In this document: positions 46,771-55,244 of the stretch, one piece after another
Layout: every line of letters begins with the position of its first letter
How positions within the stretch are numbered: position 1 is the first letter of the stretch
Program-made: the position numbers and the translations under genes
NCBI RefSeq assembly: GCF_900141905.1
Contig: NZ_FQZF01000010.1
Coordinates: 111,627 to 175,626 of the forward strand
Reading direction: 5' to 3'
DNA from: Muricoccus roseus
Lineage (GTDB): Bacteria > Pseudomonadota > Alphaproteobacteria > Acetobacterales > Acetobacteraceae
Length of the DNA: 64,000 nucleotides
The notes under the pieces: generated by a model
Told to the model about the DNA's origin: nothing
Seen by the model: only the letters and a program-made list of their open reading frames with translations
Database searches by the model: none

Positions 46771-47297
46771 CGGACCCGTTCGCTGGCTCCCCCGCGCCGA
46801 GTTCGATAGCTTTGCCATGCAAGTGAAGACGATGATGAGCCTCGGCGGCATCACCAACCTCGACTACACCGTGATCCTGTGCAGCAGGATGCGTGAGACC
46901 CGTGCGTTCTACGAGAACATCATGGGCTTCGCCGTGGCTGAGGACATCGAGAACTGGGTGAGCTTCCGGGTCGGCTCGGCGCTCCTGACACTGCGCCCGC
47001 GCGGGCCGTGGTCGGTCTGCGACGACGGACCGAGACCATCAGGGTCAGCAGCAGTTCAACTTGCCTTTCGCGTCCCGCTCGACGCCGTTGATCGGTGCTA
47101 CGAGGAATTGGTCGCTAAGGGCGTTCCGATCTTACGCGAGCCCACCGACCTGCCGAAGTGGCGGCACCGAACGCTGTTCTTCCGGGACCCGGAGGACAAC
47201 GTCATCGAGCTTTACGCCGAGTTCTGAGCGGGTCCGCAAACCACCTATCTCAGTCATACCTGATTGGTTTTCACCCTGGGAGACGGCAGCAGTTCCC
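46712..47297. mobile_element. possible small non-autonomous element carrying a VOC gene
   Basis: Left arm 46712-46748 (GGGAACTGCTGCCG ... AATCAG) matches the reverse complement of 47260-47297 with a few changes; inner parts also match (GCGGACCCGTTC at 46770-46781 against 47226-47237 reversed). The arms together span about 70 bases per side and enclose one gene of lower GC than its surroundings. No transposase is present and no target duplication is obvious. Confidence 0.5.
46817..47227 (+). CDS. VOC (glyoxalase/bleomycin-resistance) domain protein
   Basis: 136 residues, one VOC domain: LDYTVILCSRMRETRAFYENIMGF, FRVGSALLTLRPRG, VQLAFRVPLDAVDRCYEELVAKGVPI and RTLFFRDPEDNVIELYAEF with the C-terminal metal-ligand glutamate. 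VOC proteins include glyoxalases, drug-binding resistance proteins and dioxygenases; which applies here is unclear. Base composition is lower in GC than neighbours, and the gene is enclosed by inverted repeats, so it was probably acquired. Confidence 0.85.
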   Translation: MQVKTMMSLGGITNLDYTVILCSRMRETRAFYENIMGFAVAEDIENWVSFRVGSALLTLRPRGPWSVCDDGPRPSGSAAVQLAFRVPLDAVDRCYEELVAKGVPILREPTDLPKWRHRTLFFRDPEDNVIELYAEF

Positions 47298-47330
47298 CTG
47301 CGCCCCCGGATCCGATCATCTGGAGGTGTA

Positions 47331-47351
47331 CCTGAGGTCGATGACCTCAGG
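47331..47351. terminator. palindromic hairpin downstream of the VOC cassette
   Basis: CCTGAGGTC-GAT-GACCTCAGG, a 9-base-pair perfect stem, followed at once by another GGCCGG/CCGGCC stem. Lies between the VOC element and the convergent aminotransferase gene; may terminate either. Confidence 0.4.
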
Positions 47352-47425
47352 CCGGGGGTATGCCGGCCCTCGCGGGCTTGAGTTCCAGGCCTGCGGCGCT
47401 GCCCTGGATCACTCGGGGCAAAGCC

Positions 47426-48754
47426 TCACCCAGCCCTGGCCGCCCAGCGGATCGTCTCCACGATTTCGTTGATCTGGTCCGTCGAGACGATGAGCGGCGG
47501 CGAGAGCACCAGCGAATCCCCCGCCGCGCGGATCAGCACGCCCTTGTCGAAGCAGCGCGCCGCGATGGCGCGGGCCGGAGAGGGCTTGTCCTCCTGCGGG
47601 CCGAACTCGATGGCGGCCAGGAGGCCGATGTTGCGGATGTCGGTCACGCCCGGTACGTCGTGCAGGCTGTGCACCGCATCCTCCCAGGTGCCGGCGATAT
47701 CGGCGGCGCGCTGGAACAGCCCCTCCTCCTGATAGACCTGCAGCGTCGCCAGGGCGGCGGCGGCCGCGAGGGGGTGGCCGGAATAGGTGTAGCCGTGCAT
47801 GAACTCGGCCATCCCTTCGGGTTGCGACATGAGCCCGGCTGCCACGCGGTCGTTCACCAGCACGCCGCCCATGGGAACCGCACCATTGGTCATCCCCTTG
47901 GCGCAGCAGATCAGGTCCGGCATCACGCCCAGCGCCTGGCTGCCGAAGGGGGCGCCGAGGCGCCCGAAGCCCGTCACCACCTCATCGAAGATCAGCAGCA
48001 GGTTGTGACGGTCGCAGACCTCGCGCAGCCGCTCCAGATACCCCACCGGCGGCACCAGCACGCCGGTGGAGCCCGCCACCGGCTCGACGATCACCGCGGC
48101 GATGGTGGAGGGATCCTGCGCCTGGATGATGCCCTCCAGCGCCTCGGCGAAGGCGATACCGCCATGCTCCGGCCGGCCGCGGCTGAAGGCGTTGCGCGCG
48201 GGGTCATGCGTGTGCGGCAGGTGGGAGGTGCCGGGCAGGAGCGGGCCGTAATGCTTCCGCTGCGCGCCGATGCCCGCGACTGAGAGCCCGCCGAAGCCGA
48301 CGCCGTGATAGCTGCGCTGCCGCCCGATCAGCTTCACGCGCTGGCCTTCGCCGCGGATGGCGTGGTGGGCGAGGGCCAGCTTCAGCGCCGTATCCACCGC
48401 CTCGGAGCCCGAGCCGGCGAAGAAGACGCGGTTGAAGCCGTCCGGCGCCATCTCGGTCAGCCGGTTGGCGTATTCGAAGGCGGCCGGATGGCCGAGGCCG
48501 AAGGAGGAGGCGTAGTCGAGCTGCCCGGCCTGGTGGCGGATCGCCTCCACGATCCTGGGGTGGCAATGCCCGGCATTCACGCACCAGAGGCCGGCGATGG
48601 CATCCAGGATCTGCCGTCCGTCCGGCGTGACGTAATGCATGCCCTGCGCGCGGGAGACGAAGCGGGGATCGCGCTTCCAGGCCCGGTTGGGCGTGAAGGG
48701 CATCCAATAGGCTTCGAGCGAATTGGGCGTGGTGTCGAAGGCGAGGTCGTTCAT
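47426..48754 (-). CDS. class III aminotransferase (omega-amino acid:pyruvate type)
   Basis: 442 residues. PLP-enzyme features: FAGSGSEAVDTALKLA (phosphate-binding), RQRSYHGVGFGGLSV, LLIFDEVVTGFGRLG, and the Schiff-base lysine in CCAKGMTNGAVPMGG. The start AYWMPFTPNRAWKRDPR is typical of beta-alanine:pyruvate and taurine:pyruvate aminotransferases. Divergent from the C45/peptide-transport operon across 330 bases. Confidence 0.92.
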   Translation of the reverse strand: MNDLAFDTTPNSLEAYWMPFTPNRAWKRDPRFVSRAQGMHYVTPDGRQILDAIAGLWCVNAGHCHPRIVEAIRHQAGQLDYASSFGLGHPAAFEYANRLTEMAPDGFNRVFFAGSGSEAVDTALKLALAHHAIRGEGQRVKLIGRQRSYHGVGFGGLSVAGIGAQRKHYGPLLPGTSHLPHTHDPARNAFSRGRPEHGGIAFAEALEGIIQAQDPSTIAAVIVEPVAGSTGVLVPPVGYLERLREVCDRHNLLLIFDEVVTGFGRLGAPFGSQALGVMPDLICCAKGMTNGAVPMGGVLVNDRVAAGLMSQPEGMAEFMHGYTYSGHPLAAAAALATLQVYQEEGLFQRAADIAGTWEDAVHSLHDVPGVTDIRNIGLLAAIEFGPQEDKPSPARAIAARCFDKGVLIRAAGDSLVLSPPLIVSTDQINEIVETIRWAARAG

Positions 48755-49084
48755 GGTCCGGTGTTCCCGGTGAGAAGAAAGGAGAGAAGAAGGGGGATGG
48801 ACTGAGGCGGCGCGCGGCGCTGCGGTGGTGCCTCGGCCGGGCCGCCCCGGGCCTGGACACGGTGGGGCAGGGGGCGCGCGGCCCGGCACCGGCCTGCGCG
48901 CGGCCCCATCATCCGCGCCGGCCCCCAAAATGCATGCTCCGCATCCTCGCAGCCCTTCCGGGGCCGGTGGCAGGTTTCCGCGCATGATATGGGCGGGGGC
49001 GCCATCATTCGCCTTGAGCTTTCCCTTGGGGCGATGCAGGATGCTTGCACTTTGGATCGCCAAAGTCCAGGCGGCAGGACAGAG
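48755..49084. promoter_or_regulatory. 330-base divergent intergenic region
   Basis: Between the aminotransferase and the C45 operon. GC-rich, with no reading frame I can support. Near its right end are a weak promoter (TTGAGC 49014-49019, 17 bases, CAGGAT 49037-49042) and, just downstream, the inverted repeat ACTTTGG-ATCG-CCAAAGT (49049-49066), a candidate operator. Confidence 0.4.
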
Positions 49085-50206
49085 ATGACGGTTGAACCCT
49101 TTCCCCTTATCGAGTTGAGCGGCCCGGCCGAGCAGCGTGGCCGGCATTATGGCCGCCAGGCCGCCCGCCGGATTCGCCGCAGCATCGAGCACTACAGCGC
49201 CCAGCTCGCGGCCGACGGGCATGGCACGGCCACGGTCCATGGCTGGGTGCGGGACTTCCTGCCGCGTATCGAGGCCTTCGACGCCGACTACATCGCGGAA
49301 ATGCGCGGCATCGCCGCCGGCGCCGAGGTGGCCTTCGAGGACATCGTCCTCATCAATGCCCGGACGGAGGTGCTGCAGCTCGGCAAGCGCCAGGCGGCCG
49401 CACGGAAGGACCCGGATGGCTGCACGGGCGTTGTGGTGATGCCGGAGGCCTCGGCCGATGGCTCCCTCATCCATGCGCAGAACTGGGACTGGAAGTCCGA
49501 ATGCGCGGAAACAGGGGTGGTGCTGCGGATCCGCCGCGACGACGGGCCGGATATCCTCACCTTCGTGGAGGCGGGCGGCCTCGCCCGCGCCGGGCTGAAC
49601 GCGGCCGGCATCGCCATCACCGCCAATTACCTGCAGAGCGACCGGGACTACCGCAGCCTCGGCGTGCCCCTCGCCCTTATCCGCCGCAAGGTGCTGGAGA
49701 AGGAGTTCGTCGCCCAGGCCTTCCAGGCGGTCTATGCCACGGTGAAGTCGGCCTCGAACAACGTCATCGTCAGCCAGGCCGGCGGCATCGCCATCAATTT
49801 CGAATGCGCGCCGGACGAGACCTTCCAGGTGCATGCCACCAACGGGCTGATCGTGCATGCGAACCACTTCATCAGCCCCGTCGCTCTCTCGAAGCTGAAG
49901 GATGCGGGCGTGGCCACCACGCCGGACAGCCTCTACCGCGACCTGCGCGTGCGCCAGCTGCTGGAGGCCCGGAAGGGCGGGCTGGACGTGCAGGCGGTGA
50001 AGGATGCGCTCTTCGACGACTACCAGTCGCCCTGGGCGGTCTGCCGCCCGCCGCGGCTGAACGCCGCCGGCAACCTCTCCGCCACCGTCGCCATGCTGGT
50101 CATGCAGCCGGCGAAGGGTGTGCTGGAGGTGGCGCCGCTGCCCGCGCTGAACCGCCAGTTCACGCGCTACGAGCTGTTCTCCAACGCCGAGGCCCGCGCT
50201 GCATGA
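49085..50206 (+). CDS. C45-family autoproteolytic acyltransferase/hydrolase
   Basis: 373 residues. N-terminal nucleophile hydrolase of the isopenicillin-N acyltransferase type: GPAEQRGRHYGRQAARRI near the start, INARTEVLQL, and the processing site PDGC113TGVVV, whose cysteine would become the N-terminal nucleophile. HAQNWDWKSE and GLNAAGIAITANYL follow. Members act on penicillins, acyl-homoserine lactones or peptides. Start ATG 49085. Its stop overlaps the peptide-binding protein gene (ATGA), implying it works on an imported amide or peptide. Confidence 0.88.
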   Translation: MTVEPFPLIELSGPAEQRGRHYGRQAARRIRRSIEHYSAQLAADGHGTATVHGWVRDFLPRIEAFDADYIAEMRGIAAGAEVAFEDIVLINARTEVLQLGKRQAAARKDPDGCTGVVVMPEASADGSLIHAQNWDWKSECAETGVVLRIRRDDGPDILTFVEAGGLARAGLNAAGIAITANYLQSDRDYRSLGVPLALIRRKVLEKEFVAQAFQAVYATVKSASNNVIVSQAGGIAINFECAPDETFQVHATNGLIVHANHFISPVALSKLKDAGVATTPDSLYRDLRVRQLLEARKGGLDVQAVKDALFDDYQSPWAVCRPPRLNAAGNLSATVAMLVMQPAKGVLEVAPLPALNRQFTRYELFSNAEARAA

Positions 50207-51753
50207 AGACCCATTCCCTCCTGGCCGGCCTGGCGGCCGCCGCGCTGTCGATCCTGCCCGCGGCGGCGCAGACGCCCCTGCGCGCCTCGCTCAATTCGGA
50301 CATCCGCAGCACCCAGCCGGGCGGGAACCGGGACTTCAACACCGATTCGGTGATGATGCATGTGGTGGAAGGGCTGGTCGCGCTGAACGAGCGCGCTGCG
50401 CCCGTGCCCATGCTGGCGGAGAAGGTGGATCTCTCGCCGGATGGCCTGACCTACACCTTCACGCTGCGCCAGGGCGTCACCTTCCACAACGGCGCGCCGC
50501 TCACCTCGGCCGAGGTGCTGTGGAGCCTGCGCCGCTACATGGACCCGGCGACGCAGTGGCGCTGCCTGCCGGACCTGAACGGCCGCTCGGGCCTGGCCAG
50601 GATCACCGACATGGCGGCGCCCGATGCGCGCACCGTGACGGTCACGCTGGAGAAGCCGGCCGCGCTCTTCCTGCCCACCATCGCGCGGCCGGATTGCGGC
50701 AGCACGGGCATCCTGCATCCCAGCTCCGTCGGCGCGGACGGCGCCTGGGTGAAGCCGGTCGGCACCGGCCCCTACAGCCTCGGCGAATGGCGCCGGGGGC
50801 AGTATGTGGAGCTGGAGCGCTTCGAGGGCTATGCCGCCCTGCCTGGCGAGCGTGACGGCTTCGCCGGCGGCAAGCGCGCCGTGATGCCGCGCATCCGCTT
50901 CGTGGTGATCCCCGATTCCTCCGCCGCCAAGGCCGCGCTGCTGGCGGGGAACCTGGACGTGCTGACCGACGTCCCCTCGCCGGAGCTGCCGGACCTGCGG
51001 GCGCGGCGTGACGTGACCGTCGCGGCGGCGCCGAGCATGGGCGTGACCGCGCTCCTGCTGCAGACCCGCGATCCGCTGCTGAAGGACGAGCGCATCCGCC
51101 GCGCCCTTGCCCTGTCCATCGACGTGCCGGAGCTTGTCACGGGGATCCTGGGGCAGGACACGCAGCCCAACGCCTCGCCCTTGCCGACGGCCAGTGCCTT
51201 CCGCAGCCAGGCTCAGGCAAGCCGCCCCGCGCGCGATGTGGCGGCCGCGCGGCGCCTTCTGGCTGAGGCCGGGTACCGCGGCCAGACCATCCGCATGATC
51301 ACGAACCGGCGCTACCCCAATGTCTATGATTCGGCCGTGACGGCGCAGGCCATGGCGGCGGATGCGGGGATCAAGATCGAGCTGGAGGTGATGGACTGGG
51401 CCACCCAGCTGGATCGCTATACCCGCGGCGACTACCAGATGATGTCCTTCATCTACTCTCCGCGCCTGGATCCCTCCCTGTCCTATGAGATGATCTCGGG
51501 CCCGAAGGACACGCAGCCGCGCAAGGTGTGGGAGGACTCGCAGGCCCTGGCCCTCATCCAGCGCTCCATGACCGTGACGGACGGGGCCGAGCGGCAGGCG
51601 GTCTTCGACGAGCTCTACAGGCTCTTCATGGCCCAGGTGCCGATGATCATCCTCTACAACCAGCCGGACTATGTGGCCTTCCGCCAGGGCGTGCGCGGCG
51701 TGCAGCCCTGGGCCTCCGGCCAGACGCGCCTCTGGGGCGTCTCGCGGGACTGA
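50203..51753 (+). CDS. peptide/nickel-type ABC transporter substrate-binding protein (family 5)
   Basis: 516 residues with a signal peptide (KTHSLLAGLAAAALSILPAAAQ). SBP family 5 features: LVALNERAAPVPMLAEKVDLSPDGLTYTFTLRQGVTFHNGAPLTSAEVLWSLRRYMDP, and VGTGPYSLGEWRRGQYVELERFEGY. Binds oligopeptides, dipeptides or other amides. First transporter gene of a four-gene set, coupled to the C45 hydrolase. Confidence 0.94.
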   Translation: MKTHSLLAGLAAAALSILPAAAQTPLRASLNSDIRSTQPGGNRDFNTDSVMMHVVEGLVALNERAAPVPMLAEKVDLSPDGLTYTFTLRQGVTFHNGAPLTSAEVLWSLRRYMDPATQWRCLPDLNGRSGLARITDMAAPDARTVTVTLEKPAALFLPTIARPDCGSTGILHPSSVGADGAWVKPVGTGPYSLGEWRRGQYVELERFEGYAALPGERDGFAGGKRAVMPRIRFVVIPDSSAAKAALLAGNLDVLTDVPSPELPDLRARRDVTVAAAPSMGVTALLLQTRDPLLKDERIRRALALSIDVPELVTGILGQDTQPNASPLPTASAFRSQAQASRPARDVAAARRLLAEAGYRGQTIRMITNRRYPNVYDSAVTAQAMAADAGIKIELEVMDWATQLDRYTRGDYQMMSFIYSPRLDPSLSYEMISGPKDTQPRKVWEDSQALALIQRSMTVTDGAERQAVFDELYRLFMAQVPMIILYNQPDYVAFRQGVRGVQPWASGQTRLWGVSRD

Positions 51754-51777
51754 TGGCGGCCGGGAGGAGGGGTCCGC

Positions 51778-52725
51778 ATGACCGCGACCTATGCGCTGAA
51801 GCGGCTGGGCATGGCGCTGCCCACCCTCCTTCTCGTCGCCATCGCCGTCTTCGCCCTGCTGCGGCTGGTGCCCGGCGACCCGGCGCAGCTGATGCTGGGC
51901 GATGCGGCGGATGCCGCGCAGCTGGAGGCTCTGCGCGAGAGTATGGGACTGAGCCATTCGCTGCCCGTGCAGTTCGCCCGGTGGCTCGGCGCCGCGCTCC
52001 AGGGTGATCTCGGGCGCTCGCTCGCCAATGAGCAGGCGGTGCTGCCGCTCATCGTCGAGCGCTTCCAGGTCACCGCCTCCATCGTGCTGCTGGCGGTGGC
52101 GCTGGCAGCGGTGATTGCGGTGCCGTTGGGCACCATCGCCGCCTGGAAGCAGAACAGCGGGCTGGACCTGGCCGTGGTCGGCGGCGCCACGCTGCTGCTC
52201 TCCATTCCCAGCTTCTGGCTGGGCCTGCTCATGCTGCTCTTCTTCGGGCTGAAGCTCGGCTGGGTGCCGGTGGTGGGCTATGTCGGCTTCGGGGAGGACC
52301 CCTGGCAGGCGCTGCTCTACATCGCCCTGCCCGTGGTCACGCTGACGCTGATCGAGACCGGCGTGCTGACCCGCATGGCCCGCAGCGCCGCGATCGACGT
52401 GCTGCGGCTGGAATACGTGGCCCATGCCCGCTCCAAGGGGTTGCGGGAATCCACGGTGCTGCGGCGGCATGTGCTGCCCAATGCCTTCGCGCCCACCCTC
52501 ACCCTGCTCGGCATCGTGCTGGGCAACCTGCTGGGCGGCATCGCCGTGATCGAGACGGTCTTCACCATCCCCGGTCTCGGGCGGCTGATGGTCGATGGCA
52601 TCTATGCCCGGGACTATCCCGTCGTGCAGGGCACCATGCTTTTCGTCGCCGCCATCTATGTGCTGGTGAACCTTCTGGTGGACCTCCTCTACCCCTTCTT
52701 CGACCCCCGCGTGGCCGCGGAATAG
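51778..52725 (+). CDS. peptide-type ABC transporter permease (DppB-like)
   Basis: 315 residues, about six membrane segments. N-terminal KRLGMALPTLLLVAIAVFALLRLVPGDPA and the EAA loop EYVAHARSKGLRESTVLRRHVLPNAFAPTLTLLG are DppB/OppB hallmarks. GGGAGGAGGGG before the ATG. Confidence 0.94.
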   Translation: MTATYALKRLGMALPTLLLVAIAVFALLRLVPGDPAQLMLGDAADAAQLEALRESMGLSHSLPVQFARWLGAALQGDLGRSLANEQAVLPLIVERFQVTASIVLLAVALAAVIAVPLGTIAAWKQNSGLDLAVVGGATLLLSIPSFWLGLLMLLFFGLKLGWVPVVGYVGFGEDPWQALLYIALPVVTLTLIETGVLTRMARSAAIDVLRLEYVAHARSKGLRESTVLRRHVLPNAFAPTLTLLGIVLGNLLGGIAVIETVFTIPGLGRLMVDGIYARDYPVVQGTMLFVAAIYVLVNLLVDLLYPFFDPRVAAE

Positions 52726-52733
52726 GACCGAGC

Positions 52734-53546
52734 ATGCGCCTGCGGCTGAATGCCCTGATCGGCGGAACCCTGATGGCGCTGGTAGTCGGCACTGCCGTGA
52801 CCTCTGCCTTCTGGACGCCCCAGAACCCCCTGCGCATCGCCATGCGGGCCCGCCTCAACGCCCCTTCCGCCGCCCATTGGCTCGGCACCGACGAGGTGGG
52901 GCGCGATGTGGTGAGCCGGCTGATGGCCGGGGCCGGCACCTCCTGCCTCGTCGCCGCGCTGACCGTCCTGGCGGCGGTGGTGCTGGGCAGCCTCATCGGG
53001 CTGGTGGCCGGTTTCGCGCGCGGCTGGGTGGACCGCGTGCTGATGCTGGTGAACGACGCGCTGCTCGCCTTCCCCGGTATCCTGCTCGCCCTCGGCCTGC
53101 TGGCCGTGATGGGGCCGAGCCAATGGGGCATCGTGACGGCGCTGGGCCTCGCCTATACGCCGACCGTCGCGCGCATCGTGCGCGGCGCGGTGCTGTCGAT
53201 CCGCGAGAGGGAGTTCGTCGAGGCCTCCCGCTCCATCGGCAATTCCGATGCCTACACCATGTGGCGCCACGTCCTGCCGGGCACCGTCTCGCCGCTCATC
53301 GTGCTGGCCACCAGCCTGTTCGGCTGGGCCATCCTGGCGGAAAGCGCGCTGAGCTTCCTCGGCCTCGGCGTGCCGCCGCCCGCGCCCACTTGGGGCAACA
53401 TGCTCTCCGCCGCCCGGCCCTATCTCGAGACCGCCGTCTGGCTCAGCCTCGCGCCCGGTGCCTGCATCGCCCTCACCCTTCTCGGCGTGAACCTGCTGGG
53501 CGATGCGCTGCGCGACCACCTGGACCCCCGGAGCAGCCCGCAATGA
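52734..53546 (+). CDS. peptide-type ABC transporter permease (DppC-like)
   Basis: 270 residues, with HWLGTDEVGRDVVSRLMAGAGTS near the first third and the EAA loop EFVEASRSIGNSDAYTMWRHVLPGTVSPLIVLA, both typical of DppC/OppC. Eight bases after the DppB-like gene; its stop overlaps the ATPase start (ATGA). Confidence 0.94.
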   Translation: MRLRLNALIGGTLMALVVGTAVTSAFWTPQNPLRIAMRARLNAPSAAHWLGTDEVGRDVVSRLMAGAGTSCLVAALTVLAAVVLGSLIGLVAGFARGWVDRVLMLVNDALLAFPGILLALGLLAVMGPSQWGIVTALGLAYTPTVARIVRGAVLSIREREFVEASRSIGNSDAYTMWRHVLPGTVSPLIVLATSLFGWAILAESALSFLGLGVPPPAPTWGNMLSAARPYLETAVWLSLAPGACIALTLLGVNLLGDALRDHLDPRSSPQ

Positions 53547-55168
53547 GCCTGGCCCTGGAAAGCGCCATCGCCGTGCCGGTGCCAGGTGCCGCGCCGCTTC
53601 TCTCGGTGGAGGGGCTGCGGGTGGAGTCGGGCGGCATTCCCGTGGTGCAGGATGTCTCCTTCCGCATCGCCGCCGGCGAGATGTTAGCGCTGGTTGGTGA
53701 ATCCGGCAGCGGCAAGACCGCGACGGGCCGGGCCATCCTCGGCCTGCTGCCGCCCGGCCTCACCTGCGCGGCGGGTGCCATCCGCCTCGGGGAGGAGGAT
53801 CTCGCCCGCGTGGCCCCGGCGCGGCTGAGGGAACTGCGCGGCGGCGCGATCGGCATGGTCTTCCAGGAGCCGATGGTCTCCCTCAACCCCGCCATGACCA
53901 TCGGCGCCCAGCTGGGCGAGGCGCTGGCCCTGCACAGCCGCCTGAGCCCCGAGGCGCAGCGTGCGGCCTGCCTCGCCATGCTCCGCCGCGTGCAGATCGC
54001 CGATCCCGAGGGCTGCCTGCGCGCCTATCCGCATGAGTTCTCCGGGGGGATGCGCCAGCGGATCATGCTGGCGGCGGTGATGCTCCCCCGGCCCCGCCTG
54101 CTGATCGCGGACGAACCGACCACCGCCCTCGACAACCTCGCCCAGGCCGAGGTGCTGGACCTGATGGTGGAGCTGGCGCGGGAGAACGGCACGGCGGTGC
54201 TGCTCGTCACCCATAATCTCGGCCTCGTCTCCCGCTACGCCGACCGGGCGCTGGTGATGCAGCGCGGCCGGGTGGTGGAGGAGGGGCCCGCGCGGCGCCT
54301 GCTTTCCGCCCCTCGGGAGGACTATACCCGCCTCCTCGTCTCGGCCATGCCGCAGCGCCTCCCGCGCCCGCCCCGCCTCCCCTCGGAGGTACTGCTGGAG
54401 GCGCGTGGCCTGACCGTGGACTACCCCGGCCGCGCCCGGCTCTTCCGGCGCCTGCCGGGCAAGCGGGCCGTGAAGGGCGTGGACCTCGCTATCCAGCGCG
54501 GCGAGACGGTGGCGCTGGTGGGCGGCAGCGGGTCGGGCAAGACCACGCTGGGCCGCGCCATGCTGCGCCTCGTCCAGCCCAGCGGCGGCCAGCTCCTCTT
54601 CCGCGGGCGGGACGTGACCACCGGATCGGGCGAGGCCGTCCGGGATTTCCGCCTGGCCTGCCAGATCGTCTTCCAGGATCCCTATTCCTCCCTCGACCCC
54701 CGCCAGCGCGTCGGGGAGATCGTGGCGGAGCCGCTGCGCCATGAGCCCGGCCTGACCGCCGCGGCACGCGCCGCGCGTGTGGCCGAGACCTTCGAGGCGG
54801 TGGGCCTGCCCGGCATGGACCGGCGCTTCCCCCACCAGCTCTCCGGCGGGCAGCGGCAGCGCGTGGCCATTGCCCGCGCCATCGTGCGCCGGCCCGCCCT
54901 GGTGGTGGCCGACGAGCCCGTCAGCGCGCTCGACATGACGGTGCAGAAGCAGATCCTCACCCTCATCCGCTCGCTGCAGGCCGAGCGGGGCTTCGCCTGC
55001 CTCTTCATCTCCCACGACCTCGGGGCGGTGGCGGAGGTGGCGGACCGGGTGCTGGTGATGCAGGACGGCGCGATCGTGGAGCAGGGGCCGCGCGACGCCA
55101 TCTTCGACGCGCCCCAGCACCCCTATACCCGCGCCCTGCTGGACGCGACGCCCCGGCTGATGGGCTGA
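53543..55168 (+). CDS. fused peptide ABC transporter ATPase (DppD-DppF)
   Basis: 541 residues holding two complete ABC domains. Domain 1: Walker A GESGSGKTATGR, signature FSGGMRQRIMLAA, Walker B LLIADEPTTALD. Domain 2: GGSGSGKTTLGR, signature LSGGQRQRVAIARAI, Walker B LVVADEPVSALD. It corresponds to DppD and DppF joined in one chain, as in YejF/GsiA. The final LDATPRLMG is a shortened oligopeptide C-terminal element. Confidence 0.94.
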   Translation: MSLALESAIAVPVPGAAPLLSVEGLRVESGGIPVVQDVSFRIAAGEMLALVGESGSGKTATGRAILGLLPPGLTCAAGAIRLGEEDLARVAPARLRELRGGAIGMVFQEPMVSLNPAMTIGAQLGEALALHSRLSPEAQRAACLAMLRRVQIADPEGCLRAYPHEFSGGMRQRIMLAAVMLPRPRLLIADEPTTALDNLAQAEVLDLMVELARENGTAVLLVTHNLGLVSRYADRALVMQRGRVVEEGPARRLLSAPREDYTRLLVSAMPQRLPRPPRLPSEVLLEARGLTVDYPGRARLFRRLPGKRAVKGVDLAIQRGETVALVGGSGSGKTTLGRAMLRLVQPSGGQLLFRGRDVTTGSGEAVRDFRLACQIVFQDPYSSLDPRQRVGEIVAEPLRHEPGLTAAARAARVAETFEAVGLPGMDRRFPHQLSGGQRQRVAIARAIVRRPALVVADEPVSALDMTVQKQILTLIRSLQAERGFACLFISHDLGAVAEVADRVLVMQDGAIVEQGPRDAIFDAPQHPYTRALLDATPRLMG

Positions 55169-55244
55169 GCGGCATGGCCTGCCGCGGCTTCCCAAGGCAG
55201 CCACGGCTCCCTATGGGCCGCCCGATGCCCGGACCTGCCCTGCC

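Noticed and set aside
44422..46857. 811-codon minus-strand frame opposite the M3 peptidase and PrpF genes
   Set aside because: Antisense shadow; the plus-strand genes carry all family motifs.
46712..47297. VOC cassette as an integron gene cassette
   Set aside because: No attC-type core sites (GTTRRRY) or integrase were seen; the arms are terminal inverted repeats instead.
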